This document shows, piece after piece, positions 22,816-36,000 of a DNA stretch of 64,000 nt (position 1 is the stretch's first letter; each line of letters opens with the position of its first letter). A program made the translations under genes and the position numbers. Source of the stretch: Cavia porcellus (Eukaryota; Chordata; Mammalia; Rodentia; Caviidae); the NCBI RefSeq assembly GCF_034190915.1, contig NW_026947507.1, positions 17,990,501-18,054,500 on the forward strand. Reading direction: 5' to 3'. Under the pieces are notes generated by a model that saw only the letters and a list, made by a program, of their open reading frames with translations, was not told where the DNA came from and ran no database searches.

Positions 22816-24867
22816 CAATATTCTGATAATCAACTCAGTTACAAGCATACTCTTTCTAGGAGAACAAAGATAAATCAGATGTGGAGACCGCTTTAGAAAA
22901 ATTACTATCATAAAATTACCATGAAAACTCCTAGGGAATCCTCGTAGTTTAAGGAAAATCGGTGGCAAAATCAGGCAGTGATAATTTTCATATTTAAGGT
23001 AAAATAATATTTAATAGCTGTGTACATATTAGTGGCTCCATCACTTATATCTGACACTCAACTGATGTACAAACCATGGCTGTTGGAATGAAATAATTTG
23101 TGTTTTCATAAGCAGTAGATGAGCAATATCAGAATATAAAGGTAATGTGATTTTTTCTTTGATTTTTGCCTGTGTTGATAATTTAAAAGTTTTGCAACAT
23201 TTTACTTAATGAATTAGATTAAATCCTTTGATATTAATTAATAAACTTTTTCAATTCCATTAAAATCCATGCAAGAAAATAATCATATTATTATTTGAAT
23301 CTGAATATATCATATTACACATCAAACTATTAATATTATTTCTTAAGAAAAAGATATAAAATTAGAAATTGTTTAATCCTTTTCAGTGCAAGCACATGGG
23401 ATTTGTAGAATCACTTCCATCTTTGGGTTAGCAGTGTGATTTCTAGTAGTGCTCCAAAATGCCATGAAACACAAGACTATTCTCCATTCTCCATTTTTAT
23501 TTATCCACAATGAATTCTGTTAAAGTAGAAAGAAAGGAATGCGAAAAGAAAAATAATGGTTTCTCTTTTTCAAAAATATGTAAGCAAGACCTTTGAAATC
23601 AAACTATATTCTTTTCAGAGATATTTACTTTGAGTTTAGTTAGACATGCACTTAAAATACAATAATATGCTATTTATTGTTATTCATTTTTCTTTTGCAG
23701 TGAAAACTTCTTGTTCTTGTGTGCATTATCAATATTATTCAGTTTGAACTCTTAGAGTCTGTAAGCAACAGGTCTCAAACACATTACCCATGACAAAAAC
23801 AAACATAAGGTAAGGTTATTTCTAACATACCATAATTAATTTTTCTTCATTGAAATGCTCTATTCACAATAAGAATGGCTTAGAGAATTTATTTACACGT
23901 GTAATTTGAACAGTCAAAATTAGTCTGACATAAATGAAAACAATTTTAAATGAGTTACTCCATAATTTAAAAGTGTGTGTGTTTGCTCCAATAAAAACAT
24001 ATAATTGCCGGCATATGGCAATACTATATGAAGCATATGTCTTCAAGTTTAGTAGAACATATGGGAAGTTTTTAAAATAAGTACATCATCAAAATATGAC
24101 AGGTTTGATAAAGTATATTTTTTCCTGTAAGTAAACAATCTCCTGTGGGTGTAAAATGTGAAAAACAGATTATAATGCAATATAACTAGAAATCCTAGGT
24201 AGCTCAAATTGATGATTTAAATGCTTAATTAGCTATTCATGTGTTAAAATAAAATTTTAGATTGTGTTTAAATGTGTATATGTGTACATGCATATGTGTG
24301 GTGTGTAGATAACCTGGTGGGGTAACTATAGTGATTCTGTTAACACTCAACAATGATATGAACCTCATTAACCCTCCATGAAGGGTGCATAAACCTCTTC
24401 CTGACTTGGACAGTAAGAGCAATGATATACTTTGTTTACACATAAATATATATATATTTAAATTTTAACATTTAATAAAGGAGTTCAATGTTCTCGGGAT
24501 AGATGTTTTCCTGTGTTATGTATTTGACAAAATAGCATAATAAAAGCCTGATTCTGAAAATGCCACAGTGGTCTGGATCAAAGGCTTGTGCTCCCTTAAT
24601 GTGAACTTCCGACTCATGTTGTGATGAAAGTTTTCTCAGTCCTGCACACTGACGACACTCTCAGCCTATTTACTTTGCCCTTTTTCTCCCTTATATGTGT
24701 CAATTACAAATTTAGAGGTATTGTAATAATGAAAGTATTTCTCATCACCAAAACAAAACTACCTAATATTGACACTAAATGTTTGTTAAATATCCCTTTA
24801 ATTTGTCATAATTTAACATCAATTTGGTGTCCTTTATTCTATTTTTCTTTCAGAATTTAAAACATGT
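22816..24867. other. no gene seen; AT-rich DNA
   Basis: Short frames only (up to 79 codons at 24621-24860, no domain). No recognised repeat. Confidence 0.5.
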
Positions 24868-26600
24868 ATTTTTTTTTTCTTTGTTACTAGTCTGCAGCAC
24901 ATAGTAACATTCTCGTGGAGCAGATTCATGGACAAAATGTGTCTTCTTTTTTCATCTGCTCCTCTCCCTCTCTTTCCATTTTTATTTATTTTCAGTATTC
25001 TTTTAGTGTATTAGTACGTGTGTGTCTAATACATAATGTTCACATTCCTCGAAGTTTGTTTTTCTTAGTTTATTTTTATGCTGTGTAATGATTATCCCCA
25101 CCATGAAGAGTTGATTCGTGTACATAACATATTCTAATTCTCCTCTTCCCCCTCCCATTCTTTGGTCCTCTATTTGTAAAAGGTCTCTCTCTTTGTTTTA
25201 TTATTTATCTTGCATTTTGCATTTTAATTATTCACACTTTCAGATTCTCATATAATATAAACCATGCAATACTTAGGTTAGATATTTGATTAATTTCTCT
25301 TAGCATTATGGTCTCAAGGTACATCCGTTTTCCAACAGAGTTTCATATTTCTCATTTGTGATAGCATAGTAGTATTCCATTGCATATGAATACCACATTT
25401 TCTTTACCCATTCATCTGTTGATGGACATATGGTCTATTCTGAAGATTTAAATATTATGAGTGATACTACTATAAACCTGGGAGTGTGCAGGAATCACTG
25501 TATACACCTTTAAGTCTCTTGGGAAAATACCTAGGAATGGAACACTTGGGTCAAAGGGAAATTCTATTTTTATTTTTTCAGGAATCTCCATATTGAGTTT
25601 CAAAACACTTGTACTAATTTACAATCCCAGCCCATCCATCAAAAATATTAAAAAGTTTTCCTTTCTCCTGTTTCCTTGCCAGAATTTATTATTTGATTTC
25701 TCAATGACAGCCATTCTACAGGAGGAAGGTAGTAGTTTATGGTTGTTTTTATATTTACATTTTTAATGACTTGAAATATTCAGCAGCTTTCTTAAGTATA
25801 TGTTTGATATTTGTGCTTCATTTGAGAACTATTTATTCATTTTAATTGCCACTTTTATTGTGTCTCTTCTTTTGGAATTCTGATTTTTCAGGTTTTCTTA
25901 TTTTCTAGATGTCAGTTGTCTGTGAAGAAAAGCTGGCAAAACCTTTCTCCCATTCTGTGTATCATCTCTTCATTCTTGTTTTTAATTGGCTGTGCAGAAG
26001 CTTTTTGATTTGATGTAATCTTGTTGATTATATCAACACTTGTTGATTCTTGATGTTATTTCTTGTGCAATGAAGGCTCTTTTCAGAAAGCCCATGGTGA
26101 TGCTTACATCTCAAATTTTACCTATTTTATCTTCCAAAGATTAAGTGTGAAAGGATTTTGTCCCAGACAGGACACTGTGGCCAGGAAAGCCTCAACCAGA
26201 ACCTCCCCCACCCCTAGAGATTTACCTGTGACTCTGTCTCCCCCCACCCTTAGGAATCTGGCGCCAAACGTGTGCCAATGAAATACCTGTGTATCTCTAA
26301 TGGCCCCAGGGCACTACCCTAAGCTTAGGCTACTTATATACCCCCCACACCACGTGTCCGCCAGAGAGATCCCTGGACTCCAGCCTCAGGGGTGTCGGTT
26401 CTCTCTCTCTGTGTTCTCAGAACAAAGGCCTCTTTTGTTTTATACTTCACATCTTTTGAAAACAATCCTATCAAAGTGTATCTCTGTTAATTTAAGATAT
26501 TTTATTCTTTTTTAAATTTTAGTAAGTAGTGAGAGACATAGGTTTAGATTCGATCTTCTACACATGTATACGCAATTTTCCCAGCACCAGATTCTTAATT
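24868..26600 (-). mobile_element. 5'-truncated L1 (ORF2 3' end plus 3' UTR), interrupted by an LTR
   Basis: Read on the minus strand this is the 3' portion of a LINE-1: the 3' UTR starts at a T tract (about 24868-24879), then antisense ORF2 text such as 'tagtattccattgcatatga' (25371-25390), 'attcatctgttgatggaca' (about 25411), 'cacttgggtcaaagggaaat' and 'ttggctgtgcagaagctttt' (about 25987). After the LTR at 26148-26473 the L1 resumes with 'aagtgtatctctg', reaches 'cccagcaccagattc' near 26595 and stops. The reading frame has many stops, so this is a dead fragment. Confidence 0.9.
26148..26473 (+). mobile_element. solo LTR, family 'B', inserted in L1
   Basis: Starts TGAAAGGATTTTG and ends AATCCTATCA, with TATA-like TTATATA at 26334-26340. 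The poly(A) position reads AACAAA, where the sister copy at 13164 has AATAAA. A perfect 5-bp target duplication AAGTG flanks it (26143-26147 and 26474-26478); removing the LTR and one AAGTG restores continuous L1 text. Two 71-72-codon frames inside it are chance. Confidence 0.95.
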
Positions 26601-29480
26601 CTAAAGATAGGAAGCAATTACAGAGTAAAGAGATTCAGCCAAAGTGAATGAAATGAGAATAGGCTTATAAAATGTGAGTACAAGTCAGTAAACCTCATAG
26701 TTATGCAAACAATCAAGAGCTACTTACATCAAAAACTTCTGCATTTTACTTGTCACTTATACTGTGGGCACTGGATAATCAGTAAACAAAATTTTATGGT
26801 GTAATGGATGGAAAATGTAAATCAGTATTACAAGCAAAACTCCTAAGGCTATTTCTGTAAACCTATAAATATATGAAAACAGACAATTAAGAAATGAAGA
26901 ATCTTAAAGGAAAATAAACAGGAGGAGGATCTCAACTTGAAACAATGTTCCAAAAATAAAAAAATTAAAGCAATTAGTTGTGAAATGTACTCTCTGGTTA
27001 GATTTACAACATTTCATTTAAGGATATAGTAATACAATTAATCATATTTCATTCAAAAACACATACATATTAAAATACTTGGAAAAAACCAAACTAGAAA
27101 TATTTCTTTACTTACAATGTTGTTATGATACAGTAAATACATCATCAGTTGAAAATATTGCAAATCAAAAATGCTATGTAAAAAACCTACTAGACATTAC
27201 TGCTTAGCCAGTCAGCACTGGCTAAGGTATTCTTTGTTTATATCTTGCAGCTTGGGGTGTTTTGAATTCCATATCAACTATCAAAAAGTTCAGAAAATGT
27301 TAAAAATACAAAATAGTTTCAACAAATCATAGCAGTGTTGTGCTATTGTTGTGTCAATGTTGAAAAATTATAGATCAAACTACCATAAATTGTATTCACA
27401 TTTTTAGTGATTAAGATACGGATTTGGAGAATGCAATAAGGAAAGTCTGTATTAATTTCTATGGAAAGAATTTTATTGAAGAATTTTAAAAATTTCTTTA
27501 GCATGTATTAAATTTGTGTTTTTATGTCAGTGCTTGTTCCCTAAGAATATTACTATGTTAAAAGCATACAATTTGTAAATATTTGAAACATTGAAACAAA
27601 ATTTTCAAATCTGAGTTCTAAAATGTGTTTTGAAGGTGTATATTGTAAATATTAGGTAAAATTAAAATATTAAAATGAAAAATATGTATGATCTTTATTT
27701 TCACATTACAAAATAGATATGAACTGCTCAGTTCAAGAAAAAATAGCAACGAGTCAAATTTTGGGGTCAATATTAATTTAATAAATACTTTATAATTGAT
27801 ATAGCATACTTTCTTAAATTTTTGGATGCTTTAGACTACATGTCATGATCAGGTAAAATATTCTATAGGCTAAAGAGTATGGTAAAAGCTAACTACTCAC
27901 CTCAAGCATTGGACATATAGTTTTAATATAAACAATTTTTATCAGTTTTAAAATTACAAAAAGTGCCAAATTAGTTGCATAGATAATTGCATATATTTTG
28001 AATTTGTGCACAGATTGAATCATAGAAAACATTAATTTTCACTTAATTTGTTAGAAATATTTTATATTTCCTATATCTTTGTTTTATTGTTACTTATGTA
28101 TCATTCTAGTGACCAGATTTCATATCTATATATAATGTTTTCATCATTAACATTTACATTATTTTTATGTTTTTGGTTCATTATAACTAAGATTTTAATG
28201 ACTAACTCTACAAATCTATGTTAGCGTACTTTTCTGTACAATTAATGGCAAATGCAATTTCAACTATGAAAATCATGATTTTATTTATTTATTTTGGTTC
28301 CTAACATCACCAAAAACATGTATTTTTAAATTTTTAATATGTTGCAAAATTTTTCAATTTCAAACTCATACACAGGTATGAAGATGTCATACCTTTAAAT
28401 CAGTAAAACATTGATAATGTCAAGTCATGTTCATTATAGCAGTTAAAAATATTAACATATTAGAAACTGTCATTTGTTTAATTTTTATTAAAATGAGCAA
28501 ATTGCAGTTTTTAATATTAAATTTATTTTTGTGTACAAGTCTCCACATTTATATTAATGAATTTCTCATGAAAATTGATGAGACCTTTCTAAAGGTGAGT
28601 AGATTATTTAACTCTTTAACTTGTTGAGATCTTTGGAATGGGATGACATATTTGGAAAATTTTCTGTTTCATGCATTTAAAAAAAATACTCCACAGAATA
28701 GTAATTATCTTTACAATTGTCTTTTGTTATGCCTGGTAACTCCTTTATATTTTGTAATATAATTCCTACTTAATTGTGGTTTTCCTTTCAAATTTAAAAC
28801 TTTGACTCAGTAATCACATTGTTTATTTTAGAATAGGGAAAAAAGTTAAAAAATAATGGCCTTCCAAGTATCTTATGGCTTACACTAACAATATTTATTA
28901 TAATACTGCATATTTACTATGAATATAAACAATATACTTTGATGCAAACAAATCTAAATTTCAGCATCTAAATCTGAATTCAGGTATCTGCTTTGTGTGT
29001 GTTTAAGAAATATTTTGTTTATTTTCATATGTTTCTTTCCAGATGACGTTATACATTTTTTCCAGTATCTAACACAATAACATTTTATTTGAGATCAAAT
29101 TTATGATTTTATTAAACATAGGCAGTTTATTAAAATTTTTATTTCTAAACATTAATATATTGTAATTTACCTAAATCATATTTTTAACCTGAGAGTAATT
29201 ATAAAGCACACAGAGTATAGCTGAGCTGACCATTTCTTATTACCTAATTTTATGTATAATTTTAGATGATGTAATAAATGATTTCTTGTCATATCTATTA
29301 GCATGGCTTTTGTGTATATGACACTAATTTTGACCTAATATTCTTATTTTTTTCTATTTGGATACAGTTATTTCTGGATTTTAGATTATAATTTATTCAG
29401 ATGTGAAATATATAATAATAATTCACTCTCCTTACAAATTCTTTACTTCTTATTTTTATTAAATAAATATATATTTGCTT
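26601..29480. other. no gene seen; very AT-rich DNA
   Basis: Among the most AT-rich stretches of the window, with no recognised repeat. The only open frames (for example 28427-28627) are short and Ile/Leu/Phe-rich. Confidence 0.5.
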
Positions 29481-29545
29481 TTTTGGTATCAAGAATCAGA
29501 CTTTGACCTCGCACTTTTGCACTTGACTGGTTGACTGGTTTTAAT
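29480..29545 (-). repeat. ID SINE relic
   Basis: 'ttttggtatcaagaatcaga' and 'acctcgcacttttgcacttg' resemble a decayed antisense ID body. An adjacent 'ttgactggttgactggtt' is a small tandem duplication. Confidence 0.4.
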
Positions 29546-29664
29546 TTTTAAGAATAAATTAATAAAATTTTACAAATTGATGATAATACTTTACATGTTG
29601 CTATCCCCGAAAAGGCTTTTCAGTGTCTGGGATTTATTTGTTGTTTATGAGATAATTCTAATAT

Positions 29665-29850
29665 ATAAGAAGCAGCAGAAAGCCTGGGATCAGAATACCT
29701 GATTGATATTTCATGATTATTATTATTTATGTGATGTTAAGAAAATTATTGCAACTTTTACTGCTTCCATTACTTTATCATTAATAAACAAGTAGTAATA
29801 ACATCTAATCCATAGATTTGTATACTGAACAAGATATAATTATAGGTAAA
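29665..29850 (+). repeat. MIR relic
   Basis: 'gcctgggatcagaatacctg', 'gtgatgttaagaaaattatt' (compare MIR 'gtgaccttgggcaagttact') and 'aacaagtagtaataacatct' (compare 'ggataataatagtacct') occur in MIR order and spacing. Strongly diverged. Confidence 0.65.
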
Positions 29851-30780
29851 TGAGTCAGAAAAATACCTAATTCTTATCAATGCTGAATAAATTAATTTAT
29901 ATATGTCTACATTCATATGTGTATATACATACATAAATATATATATCTTTGCCCACTGGTATGCATAAGATTTTGTAATATAACTGTATAAATACAAAGA
30001 TACAGAGTATGTTTTTAATAAACTACATAATCAAGTGAACTGAATGCTCTCCAGTATGTTTAGAGATGATTCTATAATTGCTGTTGACCTTTCAATAATG
30101 ATGAATTTCATTAGTAAATACTATTGAACTATTATTCAAACACCATTGTTTGACAGTACTGTAATCTTTTATTAACTATTCTTTAATCTAAACTGGCATA
30201 CTTATTTAAAACTTACACTATATTGTATTGATCCTTTTAATATTAGATAATTTTCATATGAAATAATTTGAAAGCTAGAAGATATTCTTACACTCAGACA
30301 AAAAGTTTTCTATTCATAAAGTGAAATGTCCGTTTAGAACCACTAAATAAAAATAATTTTCTAATGTTCCCCATATTTAATTTATTCTACTTTTTGTGAG
30401 AGATTGAGAAATCATAATTTCTTTTAAATATTTTCTCTTCCATGCATTCATTATGAGCTTGAAGATTTTGCTATTTAGTTTATAAATAGTAGTTTTCTTT
30501 TCTCATTTTATAAGGTCATCCAATTAAATTGCTTTTACAACTTTCTTTAAAAATATTAACAGAAACAATAACAATCATATTTTAATTTTCTTCAATTTAA
30601 ATTTTGTAGCTTAATTTTTTTAATTGAACAATTATACAAACAAAATTAAAATAAATTTTTAGTAATAAAAATAAGTCACGTGATCTCTGTGTTGGTCACT
30701 CATTGCATAGGATCTGGGCGTGATCTCTATGTATATGTGATTAACTGAAGGGCTTAAATACGCTGTTTAAAATGTCAGTT
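29851..30780. other. no gene seen
   Basis: AT-rich, no recognised repeat. Confidence 0.5.
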
Positions 30781-30783
30781 AGC

Positions 30784-30902
30784 TCCTCCCTCCCTTCCTT
30801 CTTTCCTTCCTTCCTTGCTTCCTTCCTTCCCTTCTTCCTTCCTTTCTTCCTTTCTTTCTTTTCTCCCTCCCTTCCTCTCCATCTCTATTTTTTCTTTTCT
30901 TT

Positions 30903-30953
<51 letters not shown>

Positions 30954-30968
30954 CTTTCTTTCTTTCTT

Positions 30969-31017
<49 letters not shown>
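30784..31017. repeat. long polypyrimidine tract, (TTCC)n/(TTTC)n
   Basis: About 230 bases of nearly pure pyrimidine on the plus strand: a TTCC-rich first half, a short break near 30880-30890, then long TTTC runs. Frames of 74-121 codons on both strands (Ser-Phe-Leu or Lys-Glu-Arg repeats) are translations of the tract. It is probably highly polymorphic and can form triplex DNA. Confidence 0.97.
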
Positions 31018-31394
31018 GTATTTGAGCATATTTATATGAAATGTAGTGGCAGTAATATTTTAAGAGTATTACAAGTCAATTTTTCCATCTACTATAATAT
31101 CCAGCAACTGGCTAATCTCTGGGTACTTGCTAGGTAAAAATAGGTATTATAAAACTGTAGAATTAACAGATACATATTGGAATTTACTGACATCTTCTAA
31201 ACTGCATTCTCTAGAAAAAAAATCATTATAAATTCTAATAATTAAAAATTACTTCAGTAAAAAATCATTTGCACTTTTCAAAGACTTGGAAAATTGATCT
31301 GAAAAAATATTTTCCTAAATAAACATTGTCAATATTGTTTTAATATATATTTTGGCACAGCTGTGATAATGTTAAATAGCAGTTCTTCTATGTA

Positions 31395-31722
31395 ATTTGT
31401 TCTCATCTAAACTCGAATTTAGTTCCCAATGTAGCAGTGCTGAGATGCAGACAGTCATGACATTCCAATGACAAGATTAATGGAGACTTCACAAGACTGA
31501 GTTAGTACTCAATGGAGTGTGATATTATAAAGCTGGCCAGCTTTTATGCCCCTTCTTTTACTTCAAACACATACTCTTTGGACCTTCTGCACTAAGGCCC
31601 TCACCAGAAGCCAAGCCAACCCCATTCCCCTGGAGTTTCACCAATGAAATAAAGTTCTTTTCTTTATAAAAATCCCAGTGCTAGTTACTCTATTATGGCA
31701 AAAGACAATAGCCTAATTCAAC
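31395..31722 (+). repeat. MaLR LTR (MST/MLT-like)
   Basis: Consensus landmarks run in order: 'tagttcccaatgtagcagtg', 'ctggccagcttttatgcccc', 'aaggccctcaccagaagcca', 'aatgaaataaagttcttttc' (with the AATAAA signal) and 'gcaaaagacaatagcctaat'. These follow the MST-type layout ('gccctcaccagatgcc...aaataaa...cagaaaacggactaa'). No intact target duplication was seen. Confidence 0.75.
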
Positions 31723-32335
31723 AAGTATAAACTTAAGTGAGCTTGTAACTATGTTACATAACATATGCTGTTTACATATTCATGATTTTACTTTCACTCT
31801 CATAAAGCTGGTTAGAATCAATAAATAGAAGCCAGGTGGTGATCCTGAGAGAACCTGAGCCTGTGCCTAACTGAATTTTTTCAAATGAAAGATAGATATC
31901 CAAATAGATGCCTATCATTAAGTTATGCTGTACTTCGCCATAGGATACTTATGTAAATTATCTTTGAGGAATTCTAATTTAGACAGTACAATATGGTGGA
32001 ATAAACATTAAATTGGCATTAAAAGTAAAAAGTAAAGTCAAATCACTAACTTTAATCAAATTGCATATCTTTTAAAATAACAATTGATCAATATTTTATG
32101 GAATTTTTTGAAGAAGAAATAAAATCAAAATGATTTTGGATTGCAAATTATTGCTCAAATATAAAATGGTATAATCTTACTGATGGAATGATAATGAATT
32201 CATTAAAATATTAAGAACTTTATATGTAGTTTCTATTTCAAAAACAAAGAAGAACTTTGAAATTTTTAAAATTATACTTGTATTAAAATTAACTGTATGT
32301 TCTCTTTTAATATCTTCCATGTTGAAAGCAGAGAA
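31723..32335. other. no gene seen
   Basis: AT-rich; a possible very diverged MIR near 31985-32075 ('tggtggaataaacattaaat') is too weak to call separately. Confidence 0.4.
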
Positions 32336-32338
32336 ATT

Positions 32339-32513
32339 CAGCAGGACATAGTAATACACTTTGTAATCCCAGAATCCTAAAGGCTAAAGCAAAAGGAAGG
32401 ATCATTTCAAATTCAAGACTACTTCGGTTACATCGTGATTTCAAGGCCAACTTGAATTGCATAGTGAGATCTTGTTTCAAAACAAACACACAAATGAAGA
32501 AAGACCAAACTAT

Positions 32514-32553
<40 letters not shown>
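32339..32553 (+). repeat. B1-type SINE with long A tail
   Basis: 'agcaggacatagtaatacac', 'tgtaatcccagaatcctaaa', 'caaggccaacttgaattgca' and 'agtgagatcttgtttcaaaa' follow B1 order; an A run of about 34 (32519-32553) closes it. Body diverged, tail intact; the tail may have re-expanded. A 60-codon antisense frame is SINE-derived. Confidence 0.85.
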
Positions 32554-32555
<2 letters not shown>

Positions 32556-32934
32556 AAGAAATAAAAAAGACTGTCAAATTAAAAGAGTTATGCAAAAGTA
32601 AAATTTGGTGACATATTCTTCCAAATTATACTTCACTTAAATTGATTTTCTTCTTTACCACGCAGTCAAAACATTTTATGGTCATACAATGTCATCAAAT
32701 GAATTGAATACTTGAAAAATAAATGACTGCATATGTATTTTAAGTGATGTCAACATTTCAATAAAAAGTACACAAAATGTGTGACTGGGTTAAATATTAG
32801 CTTTACATATAGAGGCTTTCATATTTGTGCATATAAACAAGGTTTAAAAAAGCTAATTAACCAGAAGATTAACATTTTTCTAAATATTTAAATTATGACT
32901 AAAAGTTCTTATAAATTTCATCTTTAAAAATGTA

Positions 32935-33010
32935 TAGAGCTCAGGGTTTAGCACCTGCCTGGCAATTGCAAATTTGTGAGTTTATTCTTGGTACCAAATT
33001 TCAAAAAATT
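32935..33010 (+). repeat. ID SINE relic
   Basis: 'gagctcagggtttagcacct' and 'gcctggcaattgcaaatttg' to 'ttggtaccaaatt' match an ID body with an internal deletion around box A. Confidence 0.65.
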
Positions 33011-36000
33011 ATAGAAACGTAATTCTAATGCACATTCTCTTCAACAGCTAACTTTATCTGTAGTTGTTTCATGCTTACTGAGAAACTGGCTTGATGTGTA
33101 GAGATTTCTCTTTAGTATTAATAGCAGCAAATAAAACTGTTTCGACTGTGCAGTATGGTGGGCAAGGTAGGAAAGAGGTGTTACCCCTCATGTTTATGCT
33201 ATGTTGTAAATTTTACTTACATTTTGAGCTAGTGACAATTACAGGCTTACAGCTACAGTTGCAATAGGAAATGTGGGAGAATTTTTATACATTAGAAAAA
33301 GTGGAAAGTGAGAAAATTGCTATTTCCTCCTGTTAATTTGTGACATCTACATGCTAAAAAGACTAGTTCATCTCTATCATGTGGGTACAGTGGTTCTGCC
33401 TACACATTGACCAACTGTTGTTTTATATTTTGAGAAACTGTAATAATGACATTTGGGACATTTACAAGAAAGAAATTCTTGCAGAAGAAGACAAGAAAGT
33501 ATGTATTTAACACCTGTATATCTAAGTAAACATAGGGCATTTTTGTTGTGTGAAATGACTTATTTTATCCTTTAGATTGCATTGTTTTCCATTCAAGTAC
33601 AGTGATAATTTTCAAGTAATAGGTTATGCTGAATTATATTAGATTGAATGTTATTACATGCAACAGTGAAAAAGTCACATAATGCCAGGAAATTTGAGAA
33701 AAATCACGTATAAGTGATTCCTCAACAAAATTTAAGTATTAGTTTGGCAATAAATCCACAGCAACGTATTATTCAATTTGTCATTCTGATGAAGATAACA
33801 CTGTAATTGTTTACTATTTTTTAATTTATTAATATCCTGATATCTATAAATTAACATATTTGATTATCTTTCCTGGAGTTTTTATCTCTCCTACTTTAAA
33901 TTCTTTTTAAAAGTAACTGAAATAAATTTGGATCAATCATATTTTACTTTTCCTTAATAGGCTAGAAATAAAAATGATTTACAAAGTTATTATTACAGTG
34001 CAATCCTAGTTCTGTGAAATAAAACCTTCAAGATCTACTAGGAGAAAGGAAATTGTATGCATTCAAACTCAAACGTTGGCTTACGGACAGTTTCTTGGAG
34101 ATTTTTCTTTTACACTAGTTACTTATGTATAAATCAGTAACAAGAGGGAAGGAGGAAAGGTCGTGTTCATTGTAGAGGAAGACTGATAGAGATGAGGGTA
34201 TTCGTTCAAATATGTTTCTCCTAGTGAAACTTTTTTCCATATCCTTTGCTACACAGCCTGTGACTGTGCCATCAGAAAACATAGTTTTTCCTTCCTTAGG
34301 GTTTCAAGACTATCATCACAATTTTGTTTAAGAAAGTCATAATTTGGCTCCCAAATAATTCTATTTATATGTTATCAATACCTAAGTATTCTGTGACTCA
34401 ATGGGAACAACTTATTGTATATGAAATATTCAATTGTCAATTAAATATCATTTTCATATTAAAATAAAAAGGGTCCATAATACCAGAATATGTTTTCACA
34501 GTTACTTTTTAATAACTACAATAAATATTTTTCTAGAGATAAGTTTGAAAAGATTTCACTTTTCTATAGCCTGCAGACACACCTTTTTAATTCTATACCT
34601 TAAGCATATAAAATATTTTACACAACAGAAAGTCATGTTTTGATCATATTTCCTTTTCTCTTCCTCCTCATTACATCTTTGCCTTTCCCTCCTTCAAATT
34701 GTATATCTCATTATTTCTATTAATTATTAAATTTCAATTTTAATACTTTATCTTCAGATAAAATTTTCATGAGCTGTCAATCTAAATTTATTTCCACATG
34801 TTATAATATTAACTATCATTTTCTGTTTTATAAATAGTATTTGATTAATTTTTCTTGCATTCAGTTCACACTGACTCATCTCCCTTAATGCTATTGAGTT
34901 TTTACTACTAACTGTCTTCAAATGGGTTCACATTGATTCATTTCTCAAAAAAACTGAGCATACAGGCTTGCCTTCATCTTATTAATTTTTAGCTTGCCTT
35001 TACTGATCTGAAGCCTTAAAAAAGCTACTTAAAGTCTCTTAGTAACATTCCCACTTTATAAATTACTAATATAGATTATTTTATATTAGAACAAACATAA
35101 TGTGTTTGTGTTAAAAGATATTTACCTAAAGGAATTGGCTCCTGCTACCATACTTTCTGGCAAATTGAAAATCTATGGTTGGGCCAGCATAGAGATCCAG
35201 AAAAAATGGTAAATTCAAACCCTTAGTCAGCCTGATGCAGAACTGGGGATAATGAATGTGGACAAAGAAATGGAAAGACAATTGGCTAAAAGATCACTGA
35301 TTTAATCTCATCCAACATATTGTCCAAAAAACACCCAAAATAATATTTGACCTAATATCTGAGCATTTCATGGCTCAGCCAGGATAACACTTAAAATTAA
35401 CTGTCACATATTCCAAAAACAAGACAACCAAAATTAACTCATGATATTGTAAGAATCTGACATATTTTAAATTCTCAAATGATATTAGTTACTAAGAGTT
35501 TTTAAGGTTAATAATTATCAGTGTCTTTGTTTCTATTTCTTCAATAATTTTCATGAAAAACATATCAGGTAAAGTAAGTAATTGCAGTTTTATGATTTTT
35601 AAAGGAGATGTAGATAAGGAGGTAATTCTTAAAGTAAATCATCATTATCCCTTAAACTGTTAATCAATGTGGTTCTCTTACTTCCCATGATTCTAACCTA
35701 TACATGGTAAGATCTCAACAATGAAACACTGCCTATAGTTGGTATCAGTAAGTTTTACACTTTTTGGTTTAGGGAAGTCATGCATCACTCAAGAACCAGC
35801 TCAATCCTTTCCTCACTTTCTATCCTTTCCAAGTTATTTATTAATATTTTGGCTGGCACCTAAAATTCACAATACCATTGTTTCAAATTTTATCATCTGT
35901 TTATTCATTTTGAGTATTTAAAATTACACTTTTAAAAAGTATGACTCTAAAAATGATTAATTTACAGATGTAAAGAGTAAGTGCTGGTTACCAGGGAATG

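Noticed and set aside
13164..26473. A full provirus bounded by the two family 'B' LTRs
   Set aside because: The LTRs are in opposite orientation, each has its own flanking duplication, and no gag/pol/env-like sequence lies between them.
30772..31137. 121-codon Ser/Phe/Leu-rich frame as a membrane protein
   Set aside because: It is a direct translation of the TTCC/TTTC simple repeat.
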